Below, piece after piece: positions 25,301 through 33,236 of a DNA stretch of 64,000 nucleotides. The stretch is from NCBI GenBank assembly GCA_021604805.1, contig BQJR01000001.1, positions 124,001-188,000 of the forward strand. Reading direction: 5' to 3'. The stretch is from Planctomycetota bacterium (GTDB taxonomy: Bacteria > Planctomycetota > B15-G4). The notes under the pieces were generated by a model, which was not told the origin of the DNA, did no database searches, and was given only the letters and a program-made list of their open reading frames with translations. The position numbers and the translations under genes were made by a program. Positions within the stretch are counted from its first letter, which is position 1, and the number at the start of each line of letters is the position of its first letter.

Positions 25301-26781
25301 CCGCACCGAGTGAGGCCGTGCAACGTGCGCATGAGTTGGACGCGCAGGGAGCGGCGCAACTCGGTCGTCCGCGCGCAGCCACGCGCGCTGCGTCCACTCC
25401 CGTGCGCCCTGCGCCCGCCAAGCTCGCGCTCGTGGGCGGCACGGTGCACACCATGGTGCCGGGCTCGTCGGGCGAACTCATCACGCACGAACGAGGCAGC
25501 GTGCTGCTCGCCGGAGGGCGCATCGAAGAGGTGCGCTCCAGCGCCGGGGACGCCGCCGCTCTGCGCGCTTCCGGCTACCAAGTGATCGACGTGTCCGGCG
25601 AGCATGTCTGGCCGGGCTTGCTCGAAGGCGGTGGCGGCCTCGGTCTCGGTGAGATCTCAATGGTGAGGCAGTCGATGGACACGGGCGAGATCGGCGGCCA
25701 TCAACCCGACCTGCGCGCGTCGACGGCGTGGCACGCCGACTCCGCGTTGATCCCGGTTGCGCGCGTGGAAGGCGTCACCAGCGCCTTGGCTGTTCCCGGT
25801 GGCTCGGGCGCCAAGGGGCAGTCGTCGTTCATGGCGCTCGAAGGTTGGACCGCGAGCGAGGCTGTCGTGCGCGACGCCGCGGCGCTGCACGTGAACGTCC
25901 CGCGCACGCCGCGCAATCCCAGTGCGCTCGAGCATCACGTGGACCAAGCGCACGTGGCGCACGGCTTGTTGCATGGTGGGGGCGTCGACACGCAGCACGA
26001 GATCGACGCCGAACTCGCTTGGGCCGACGCGCGCGCAGGTGAGCCGCTGGCCGAGCGTCTCGAAGGTCGCTGGGAATCGCTCGAGCAACTCTTCGACGAC
26101 GCACGCGAGTACGCGCGCGTGGCTTCGGCGGCGCTGGCGCGGGGGCAGCTCGAGCCCAGCTACGATCCGCGTCTCGAGGCGATGTTGCCCTACGTCACCG
26201 GACAGTCGCCGGTGATCTTCGAGGCCAACGCCGCCGACCAGATCGCCGACGCGCTCGACTTCGCCGCGCGGCACGAGTTGCGCGCCGTGATCGGTGGGGG
26301 ACGCGATGCGTGGAAGGTCGCGGACCGCCTCGCGCTCGCCGACGTGCCGGTGTTGCTCGGCCCGGTGCTCGCGCTGCCTTCGTCGCGGCACGATCCCTAC
26401 GACGCGGCTTATGCCAACGCCAGCGTGTTGCATCGCGTGGGCGTGCGCTTCGGCCTGCGCACCAACGACTCGCACTCGGCGCGCGACTTGCCGTTCCACG
26501 CGGCGATGGCCGTGGCCTTCGGACTCCCGGAAGACGTCGCGATGCAGGCGCTCACGTCGTCGACCGCTGAGATCCTGGGCCTCAGCGAGGAGGTCGGACA
26601 GCTCGCGCCCGGTCTGCGTGCCGACGTGTTGGTGAACGACGGCTCACCGCTGCAGATCACGAGTCGGGTGTCGCGCGTGATCATCGGTGGCCGCGACGTG
26701 GGCTTGGAGTCGCGTCACACTCAGCTCTATCACGAGTATCGCGGCCGGCTGAACGATCCGGGCAGCGTTCATGCTCACTGA
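22351..26781 (+). CDS. Secreted triple amidohydrolase fusion; only the middle domain keeps the metal site
   Basis: 1476 residues from ATG at 22351, with a signal peptide (MSRLTCSLLASICLVALACPLSA). Three consecutive amidohydrolase-superfamily units are visible. Unit 1 (about 40-480) has the leading VLLRNGRIEALG strand but reads DAAHELA where HxH is expected. An acidic DA-repeat linker (about 475-545) follows. Unit 2 (about 563-1010) has DAHAH (H629, H631), further His at about 790-792, 818 and 832, and NSD at 872-873, a complete metal site like imidazolonepropionase or prolidase-type enzymes. Unit 3 (about 1024-1476) reads LLEGGGG instead of HxH. Likely periplasmic; substrate unknown, probably peptide-like or cyclic amides. 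Overlaps the M28 peptidase gene by 11 bp. Confidence 0.9.
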   Translation: MSRLTCSLLASICLVALACPLSALSPSEDAALALLGARRQSAEGEQAGERVDVLLRNGRIEALGTDLELPWDARAVDVSGLVLSAAFVDAAHELALSFPKHNGQQGRAADDGRDVFTGMLDANRRGLAPERAAWRVLASDAAARDTHRESGFGSLLVAPSGMLLAGTGVWMRADGLPPREAVMSSDVAAFGSLSWRSGPETYEGTDYPATLMGVMAHLRQVLHDASRQMQLAERQAAGLAHDGVVRDATLDALAPVLRGELPLVLRADEEEDIRLALGLLDDFPGLSLVIAGGREAHELTDALAEHGVGVLLDLDFGDEVDDPDGEDDEAKDTSKSGEAPTSTLYDVARPLELRRDLRRRWVERVSGPARLLEAGVPIAFASLGRSPEALLESVQVAVEHGGLSEVAARGLLSKGAHDVFGESAPGGALEVGATVDVVAWKGAPLTDDARARVLVIGGQLFDLRGRDEDNAEATDDDSDETDHVANKEQGDKQSDDDPVADADADADADADSVADADADDDNTDTGEPTSPPANAYQAALLAALTDAPDVERPVELDAHREPSFRTGGDVLLRGATLHTQGPEGVLENTDLLVRDGRIEAIGADLAAPDGVHVVDASGQHVTPGILDAHAHIAIRGGINEWTRNITPEVTIEDEVDPDDIGIYRALAGGTTTARLLHGSANAIGGRHEIIKLRWGKSAPEMVFEGAPRGVKFALGENPRQANWGSGSRFPKTRMGVEVSLRRSFEAARRYRDSWQRFDDDVAAGNDPAPPRRDLRLEALVGILDGDIGVHSHCYRADEILMLIRIAEDFGFKVQTFQHVLEGYKVAGEIGAHGGLGCSTFIDWWGFKFEAKDAIPYNPALVHEAGVLMSINSDSADHIRRLNLEAAKAVRYGRVPAEEALGMVTRVPAIQLGIDDRVGSLEVGKDADLAVFNGHPLDSTARCELTFVDGEVYFERREGTYDAWTDELARRVEVGSAAAAAFEPAAPSEAVQRAHELDAQGAAQLGRPRAATRAASTPVRPAPAKLALVGGTVHTMVPGSSGELITHERGSVLLAGGRIEEVRSSAGDAAALRASGYQVIDVSGEHVWPGLLEGGGGLGLGEISMVRQSMDTGEIGGHQPDLRASTAWHADSALIPVARVEGVTSALAVPGGSGAKGQSSFMALEGWTASEAVVRDAAALHVNVPRTPRNPSALEHHVDQAHVAHGLLHGGGVDTQHEIDAELAWADARAGEPLAERLEGRWESLEQLFDDAREYARVASAALARGQLEPSYDPRLEAMLPYVTGQSPVIFEANAADQIADALDFAARHELRAVIGGGRDAWKVADRLALADVPVLLGPVLALPSSRHDPYDAAYANASVLHRVGVRFGLRTNDSHSARDLPFHAAMAVAFGLPEDVAMQALTSSTAEILGLSEEVGQLAPGLRADVLVNDGSPLQITSRVSRVIIGGRDVGLESRHTQLYHEYRGRLNDPGSVHAH
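23848..23883. repeat. GCCGAC hexanucleotide tandem run inside the amidohydrolase gene
   Basis: About six GCCGAC-like units in frame, encoding an Ala-Asp repeat in the acidic linker between amidohydrolase units 1 and 2. Length is likely to vary between strains by multiples of 6 bp without changing frame. Confidence 0.8.
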
Positions 26782-27775
26782 GCGCAGCAGCTCGCTGCAC
26801 GGTGCGCGCGCGCTGTGTTGGTCTCTTTGCGTGAGCTTGTCGCTCGCGAGTTGCAGCGTGTCGCGCGAGACGCCCTCGGCTGCGCCGCTCGCGCCGATCT
26901 CGGTGTCCGAGATGCAACGGCTCTACCGTGGCCTCCCGCTGCACCGCGCGCCGGGCTTGCCGGGCCATCGCGCCGCGCGCACTTGGCTCGACGAGGAAGT
27001 CAGCGCGCTCGGTTTGGCAGGGGAATGGTCGCCCGCGTCTCCGCCGGCTTGGGACGGTCCTGCACTGGCCAACCTCGAGCTGCGCCTGAACGCGTCGCCG
27101 AGCAAACCCTTGCTGTTGCTCGTCTGTCACTACGACTCAGTGCCGGCGAGCCCCGGCGCCGACGACAACGGCAGCGGCACGGTGGGGCTGCTGGCCCTCG
27201 CGCGACGCTTGGCGCCACGCAACCTGCCGGTGGAAATCGGCTTGGTGTTCTTCGACGGCGAAGAGCTCGGCCTGCTCGGCTCGCGGCGGTACGCCCAGGC
27301 GCTCCCGGATCGCGAGCGCGAACGGCTGATCGGCGTGATCAACCTCGAGACCATCGCGTACCGCGACACACGTCCAGGCAGCCAAGAACTCCCGCCCGGA
27401 TTCGAGCTGCTGCTGGATCCCGGCGACGTCGGCGACTTCCTCGCGGTGGTCGGCAACATGGCGTCGCAAGACCTCGCCGACGCCGTGGCGCTCGGCTTGA
27501 CCAGCTTGCCGCCGGAGCGGCTGCGCACCGTGGCCTACAGCGGCGTGCCGGGCAACGGCTGGTTGGTGCCCGACACGCGCCGTAGCGATCACGCGAGTTT
27601 CTGGGACATCGACGTGCCGGCCGTGATGCTCACCGACACCGCCAACTTCCGAAACCCGCACTACCACCGCAGCAGCGATCGCGTCGAGACGCTCGACCTC
27701 GAGTTCTTGGTGGCGGTGCTGCAGGGCGTGGAGCGCAGCGTGCTGTTGCTCGCAGAGGAAGCCGCAGACGGCTGA
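26771..27775 (+). CDS. M28-family zinc aminopeptidase, lipoprotein
   Basis: 334 residues. The N-terminus ends in a lipobox (LSLASC), so the enzyme is probably anchored in the periplasm or outer membrane. M28 metal ligands are all visible in order: H in CHYDS, D in GADDNGSG (bridging), the general base/ligand pair in DGEELG, D in RRSDHASFW, and H in NPHYHRSSD. These enzymes remove N-terminal residues from peptides. Its start lies inside the end of the triple amidohydrolase gene (11-bp overlap), so both are made together, implying a joint role in extracytoplasmic peptide or amide breakdown. A hairpin whose loop is the stop codon lies at the 3' end. Confidence 0.92.
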   Translation: MLTERSSSLHGARALCWSLCVSLSLASCSVSRETPSAAPLAPISVSEMQRLYRGLPLHRAPGLPGHRAARTWLDEEVSALGLAGEWSPASPPAWDGPALANLELRLNASPSKPLLLLVCHYDSVPASPGADDNGSGTVGLLALARRLAPRNLPVEIGLVFFDGEELGLLGSRRYAQALPDRERERLIGVINLETIAYRDTRPGSQELPPGFELLLDPGDVGDFLAVVGNMASQDLADAVALGLTSLPPERLRTVAYSGVPGNGWLVPDTRRSDHASFWDIDVPAVMLTDTANFRNPHYHRSSDRVETLDLEFLVAVLQGVERSVLLLAEEAADG

Positions 27776-27781
27776 GCCGTC
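27767..27781. terminator. 6-bp hairpin whose loop is the stop codon
   Basis: GACGGC (27767-27772), TGA loop, GCCGTC (27776-27781). The loop is the stop of the M28 gene. It lies between convergent genes with a 21-bp gap. Confidence 0.4.
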
Positions 27782-27796
27782 ACGCCCTGCACGTGC

Positions 27797-28216
27797 TCAG
27801 CTCGCGCAGTGCTCGTCGAAGGCCGAAGTCAGGCGTTGCGCGATCTCTTGCGGGCTGCGTCCTTCGATCTCGTGACGCTGCAGCATGAACGCGACCTTGC
27901 CTTCCTTCATCACGGCGATCGACGGCGAGCTGGGCATGAAGCCCTTGAAGTAGGAGCGCGCGCGGTCGGCGGCTTCGCGATCGACACCCGCGAACACCGT
28001 GAGGATCTGGTCGGGGGTGGTGCTGTGCTTGATGGCGAGCGCCACGCCGGGACGCGCGTTGGCCGCGGCGCAGCCGCACACGGAGTTGACCACCACGAGG
28101 GCGGTCTTGTCCGCCTGCCCGAGAGCGGTGTCCACGGCGTCCGCGGATTCGAGGGAGGTCACGCCGATGCGGGTGAGTTCTTCGCGCATGGGGGCAGTCA
28201 TCATCGGGTCGTACAT
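27797..28216 (-). CDS. Bacilliredoxin, BrxA/BrxB family
   Basis: 139 residues from ATG at 28216 with GAGGA upstream. The start MYDPMMTAPMREELTRIGV and the active-site segment VVNSVCGCAAANARPG with the CGC motif are diagnostic of the YphP/YqiW (BrxA/B) family, as is FKGFMPSSPSIAVMKEGKV. In Firmicutes these proteins remove bacillithiol from protein mixed disulfides. Whether this organism makes bacillithiol cannot be told from the window, so the substrate is uncertain. Cytoplasmic thioredoxin fold. Convergent with the M28 peptidase and divergent from the AlgH-like gene. Confidence 0.92.
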   Translation of the reverse strand: MYDPMMTAPMREELTRIGVTSLESADAVDTALGQADKTALVVVNSVCGCAAANARPGVALAIKHSTTPDQILTVFAGVDREAADRARSYFKGFMPSSPSIAVMKEGKVAFMLQRHEIEGRSPQEIAQRLTSAFDEHCAS

Positions 28217-28284
28217 GATTCGGGGTCCTCGGTGGGGAAGCGCGGGTCCGCGAGATCGGGGGACGCGCCGCGCGTTGTGAGCCC

Positions 28285-28290
28285 TATCAT
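28285..28290 (+). promoter_or_regulatory. Candidate -10 box TATCAT, leaderless-type
   Basis: TATCAT followed by 7 nt and GTG at 28298. The hexamer itself contains the A and T of an in-frame ATG (28289), so the GTG is the better start if transcription begins 7-8 nt downstream. Confidence 0.45.
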
Positions 28291-28297
28291 GTTGCCT

Positions 28298-28834
28298 GTG
28301 GAGACGCCCAGCGCCAGCGGATTCCTGATCGTCGCGAGCCCAGCACTTCGCGACCCTCACTTCGTGCACAGCGTGGTGTTGATGATCGAGCACGAGGTCG
28401 AGGGCAGCTTCGGGCTGCTGCTGAACCGTCCGGTCGGCGGCACCCTGGGCAGTGTGGTCGACGGTCTGGAGGGCGCGGTCGCCGCCATCCCGCTGCACGA
28501 AGGGGGGCCGGTGCAGACCGAACGCGTCCAGCTCCTCGGCCCCGAGGCAGGCCCGCGCGCCGTGTTACCGGGCCTCGACCTGGGCGGTTCCTTGCCGCAT
28601 CTCAAACAGCTCGGCGAGCGTGCCAGCGCGGTGCGCGCCTACGCCGGTTACGCCGGTTGGACGGGCGGTCAGTTGCACGACGAGATCGCTGAGGGCGCGT
28701 GGATCGTGGCGCCCGCGCGCGCTGCCCACGTGCTCGACGTTCCTCCCGAGCGGCTCTGGCGGCAAGTGCTGCTCGAGCTGGGCGGGCACTACGCCTGGAT
28801 CGCCCTGCAAGACGGCGGCTCCGAGCAGAACTGA
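28298..28834 (+). CDS. YqgE/AlgH family protein
   Basis: 178 residues from GTG at 28298 (ATG at 28289 is the alternative, three residues longer). Signature blocks FLIVASPALRDPHFVHSVVLMIEH, GSFGLLLNRPVGGTL, HEGGPVQ and YAGYAGWTGGQLHDEIAEGAWI match the family, and the length is normal. The fold is known but the biochemical role is not; in Pseudomonas the gene was first linked to alginate regulation. Cytoplasmic. No Shine-Dalgarno; TATCAT lies 7 nt upstream of the GTG. Followed after 25 bp by the convergent OYE-like gene. Confidence 0.92.
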   Translation: METPSASGFLIVASPALRDPHFVHSVVLMIEHEVEGSFGLLLNRPVGGTLGSVVDGLEGAVAAIPLHEGGPVQTERVQLLGPEAGPRAVLPGLDLGGSLPHLKQLGERASAVRAYAGYAGWTGGQLHDEIAEGAWIVAPARAAHVLDVPPERLWRQVLLELGGHYAWIALQDGGSEQN

Positions 28835-28859
28835 GCCCGCAGTCACGAGCGCCGTCGGG

Positions 28860-30308
<1,449 letters not shown>

Positions 30309-30433
30309 CGTTCGTCCTCAGGTGACAAGCAGGTCGGTTCCAGCCGCAGGCCGCTCGCGACCGATCAAGTCTGACGAGCGGGCAGCATGCGCCTCGGATG
30401 ATAGACTCCCGGGGCTTGTCGCCCGAGTGCGTC

Positions 30434-30520
30434 ATGTGTCTCGCCGTGGGCGAACGGATGCCGCTCGTCTCGCATCGACCAACAGCCATCTCAGCCGAAA
30501 CCCAGGACGCACACCCATGA
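30434..30520 (+). other. Upstream small frame overlapping the radical SAM start
   Basis: A 28-codon ATG frame (MCLAVGERMPL...) ends in a TGA that overlaps the ATG at 30517 (ATGA). It could be a leader peptide or chance. It has no clear ribosome-binding site. A TAGACT hexamer lies about 30 bp upstream. Confidence 0.3.
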
Positions 30521-32124
30521 CTCAGCGCGTGGTCATGTACTACCCCGAGCGCGGCGATCCCAAGTTGGGACAGCCTTACAGCGCCGACCTGATGCCGCTC
30601 GAATTCCTGCGGATCATTCCGCTCGCCGAGCAGGAGGGTTTCGAGTTCGAAGTGATCGACTCGATGGTCGAGCCCGATCCGATGGGCAAGTTGTGGGAGG
30701 CGCTCGACGGCGCCTTCGCCTTCGCGTCCACGTGCATCGTGGGATACCAAGTCGCCGACGGCGCGCAGGTGGCCGCGCAGGTGCGCGAGAAGTTCCCCGA
30801 CATGCCGATCATCTGGGGTGGCTGGTTCCCGTCGGTGGCGCCGCAGCTCTACCTCGAGCCGCGCTTGGCGGACGCCGTGTGCATCGGCCAAGGCGAGCTC
30901 ACCTTCCGCGACTGGCTCGTGGCGGTCCGCGACAACACGAACGTGGAAGAAGTCCCCGGCCTCGCACTCTGGCGGGACGGCAAGCTCTTCCACACGCCGA
31001 AGCGCGAGATCGCTTCGCTCGACGACCTGCCCGAAGCCGCCTACCAACACGTGGATGTCGAGAGCTACCTCGAGGTGCAAGACGCCCAGGCGCGCACCGC
31101 CAAGGTGCGTTACCGCTTCCCCGATCCGCCCGGCTTCTCGATGGACCGGCCCTACCGCGCCGTGTCCTACTTCAGCAGCTACGGTTGCCCCGAGCCCTGC
31201 ACCTTCTGCTGCTCACCGCTGGTCACCGACCGGCGATGGAAGGCGATGGAAGCCGTGCGTCTCGTCGACAACATCCTGAAGCTCAAGAAGGAACACCACT
31301 TCGACGTGGTGCGCTTCCAAGACGCCAACTTCGGCGTGAACGAGAAGCGCGTCGCCGAGTTCTGCCGTCAGCTCATCGAGCGCAAGGCGAACATCTGGTG
31401 GAACGCGACCATCGAGGTCGAGACCATCGTGCGCTACAGCGATGAAACCCTCGACCTGCTGCGCGACAGCGGTTGCCACATGATGTGGGTGGGTGCCGAG
31501 GCCGGCTCCGAGGAGACGCAGGCCTACATCCGCAAGGGCATCAAGGACGGCAACGTCGACATCTCGATGCGCCGCATGTGGGAGCGCAACATCAAGATCG
31601 GGCTGTTCTGGATCATCGGTTACCCCGACGAGTCCGAAGAGTCGATGCGCGCCACGCTCACGCTGGCCGCCGAGATGAAGACCCGCTACCCGAACTGCAC
31701 CAGCGAAGTGCTGCTCTACCGTCCGCTGCCCGGCACGGTGTCGGGCGAGCACGCCGAGCGCAACGGCTACGAGATGCCGCTGAGCTTCGACACGTGGGGC
31801 GGCATGGTCGAGTACAAGTTCGAGAACAAAACCTACGAGTCGCTGCCCGACACGATCAAGCGCGACTACCACCGCTACACCTACCTGGTGCCGTGGTTCG
31901 ACGGCCTCGTGAAGGGCCGCTCGCCGTACCACCGCTTCCTCAAGTGGATGGCCGGCTACCGCCTGCGCAACCAGAAGTACGCGTACACGGTGGAGTTCAA
32001 GCTCTACGACATCGGCAAGAAGCTGATGCAGTCGCTGGGCCTCAAGAAGTCGGCACCCAAGCTCGCCGCGCGCGCCTCGGGCGTGAACGTGGAAGGCACC
32101 ACGCACAACGTGAGGGAGCTCTGA
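30517..32124 (+). CDS. B12-binding-domain radical SAM enzyme
   Basis: 535 residues from ATG at 30517, AGGA upstream. N-terminal cobalamin-binding-type domain (about 1-165: FASTCIVGYQVADGAQVAAQV, PIIWGGWFPS, GQGELTFRD) followed by a radical SAM domain with the 4Fe-4S motif C-x3-C-x2-C in YGCPEPCTFCC, then VRFQDANFGVN and MMWVGAEAGSEETQ. The overall layout matches the BchE/HpnP-like class, which methylates or cyclises lipids and tetrapyrroles. The substrate is unknown; in this setting lipids such as hopanoids or sterol-like molecules are possible but unproven. The C-terminus (about 430-535) is basic and carries no obvious domain. Confidence 0.93.
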   Translation: MTQRVVMYYPERGDPKLGQPYSADLMPLEFLRIIPLAEQEGFEFEVIDSMVEPDPMGKLWEALDGAFAFASTCIVGYQVADGAQVAAQVREKFPDMPIIWGGWFPSVAPQLYLEPRLADAVCIGQGELTFRDWLVAVRDNTNVEEVPGLALWRDGKLFHTPKREIASLDDLPEAAYQHVDVESYLEVQDAQARTAKVRYRFPDPPGFSMDRPYRAVSYFSSYGCPEPCTFCCSPLVTDRRWKAMEAVRLVDNILKLKKEHHFDVVRFQDANFGVNEKRVAEFCRQLIERKANIWWNATIEVETIVRYSDETLDLLRDSGCHMMWVGAEAGSEETQAYIRKGIKDGNVDISMRRMWERNIKIGLFWIIGYPDESEESMRATLTLAAEMKTRYPNCTSEVLLYRPLPGTVSGEHAERNGYEMPLSFDTWGGMVEYKFENKTYESLPDTIKRDYHRYTYLVPWFDGLVKGRSPYHRFLKWMAGYRLRNQKYAYTVEFKLYDIGKKLMQSLGLKKSAPKLAARASGVNVEGTTHNVREL

Positions 32125-32167
32125 TCCCGTCAAGCGCGGTCCCCACGAGCTGATCCACTCCGGGCTC

Positions 32168-32196
32168 TTGGGGCGACTGCGCTCGCTGGATACAGT
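32168..32196 (+). promoter_or_regulatory. Candidate promoter for arginase (TTGGGG-N17-TACAGT)
   Basis: TTGGGG (32168-32173), 17-bp spacer, TACAGT (32191-32196), then 6 nt to the ATG at 32203. Leaderless-type spacing, and the best -35 among these promoters. Confidence 0.5.
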
Positions 32197-32202
32197 GAGA
32201 TC

Positions 32203-33189
32203 ATGAGCGTTCCAACCGAGGTCCCACCTGTCGACGACACTGCTCCCGTGCGCGATGTGCGCATGATCGGAGTTCCCATGGACCTCGGCGCCGGACGGCG
32301 CGGCGTGGACATGGGGCCTTCCGCGGTGCGCTACGCCGGACTGGCCAGTGAGGTGCGCAGCCTCGGCCACAGCTTCGAAGACATGGGCGACATCGCGGTA
32401 CCGCTCGCCGAGCGCCGCGAGGCCGGCAGCGGCCCGAAGTACCTGCGCGAGATCGTGCGCGCCTGCGAGCGTCTCGCGCCGCGCGTCGAACACGTGCTCG
32501 ACGCCGGGCAGTTCCCGGTCGTGATCGGCGGCGACCACTCGATGGCCATGGGCACCGTCACCGGAGTGGCTGCACACCACCGCAAGCGCGAGGAAAAGAT
32601 CGGCCTGCTCTGGATCGACGCCCACGCCGACATGAACACCGCCTCGAGTTCGCCCTCGGGCAACATCCACGGCATGCCGCTCTCGGCGCTGTTGGGTCAC
32701 GGTGCGCCCGAGCTCGTGAACATCGGCGGCTTCTCACCCAAGATCGCGCCTGAGAACACGGTGCTGATCGGCATCCGTTCGGTCGACGAGGCCGAGCGTC
32801 GCTTGGTGATGTCTTCGGGCGTGACCTACTTCGAGATGATGAAGATCGACGCGCTCGGCATCGGCGAAGTCGTGAAGCTCGCGCTCGACCGCGTGAGCGA
32901 CGGCACCGCCGGTGTGCACGTCTCGCTCGATGTCGACGGCATCGACCCCGAGTTCGCGCCAGGCGTCGGCACGCCCGTGCCCGGTGGACTCTCGATGCGT
33001 GAGACACACTTCATCCTCGAGGCCATGGCCGACTCGGGCCTGATGACCTCGCTCGAGATCGCGGAGCTCAACCCGATCCTCGACAACGCCAACGCCACCG
33101 GCAGCCTGGTCTGCGACTTGGTCACCTCGGCGCTCGGCAAGAAGGTGATGGGCCCGCTGTTCTCGCCGCGCGTCCGCTCGCGCAGCTGA
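32203..33189 (+). CDS. rocF: Arginase (ureohydrolase family)
   Basis: 328 residues. All three manganese-binding motifs are present: GGDHSMAMG, DAHADMNT and SLDVDGIDP. GAGRRGVDMGPSAVRYAGL and HGMPLSALLG are typical of arginase rather than agmatinase. It hydrolyses L-arginine to ornithine and urea in the cytoplasm. The following gene, 47 bp downstream on the same strand, is an amino-acid/dicarboxylate symporter, which fits arginine catabolism towards glutamate, though the two have separate promoter-like signals. No Shine-Dalgarno; TACAGT is 6 nt upstream of the ATG. Confidence 0.95.
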   Translation: MSVPTEVPPVDDTAPVRDVRMIGVPMDLGAGRRGVDMGPSAVRYAGLASEVRSLGHSFEDMGDIAVPLAERREAGSGPKYLREIVRACERLAPRVEHVLDAGQFPVVIGGDHSMAMGTVTGVAAHHRKREEKIGLLWIDAHADMNTASSSPSGNIHGMPLSALLGHGAPELVNIGGFSPKIAPENTVLIGIRSVDEAERRLVMSSGVTYFEMMKIDALGIGEVVKLALDRVSDGTAGVHVSLDVDGIDPEFAPGVGTPVPGGLSMRETHFILEAMADSGLMTSLEIAELNPILDNANATGSLVCDLVTSALGKKVMGPLFSPRVRSRS

Positions 33190-33222
33190 GAGCCGACCCT
33201 TCGGTGGAGCGCGGGCGCCGAG

Positions 33223-33228
33223 TAGGCT
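33223..33228 (+). promoter_or_regulatory. Candidate -10 box TAGGCT, leaderless-type
   Basis: TAGGCT followed by 8 nt and the ATG at 33237, no ribosome-binding site. It argues against the in-frame start further upstream (33204). Confidence 0.5.
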
Positions 33229-33236
33229 GGGCGCCC

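Noticed and set aside
23968..25605. Long minus-strand open frame (545 codons) inside the amidohydrolase gene
   Set aside because: Composition is a shadow of the plus-strand amidohydrolase, with no recognisable domain and no start signals.
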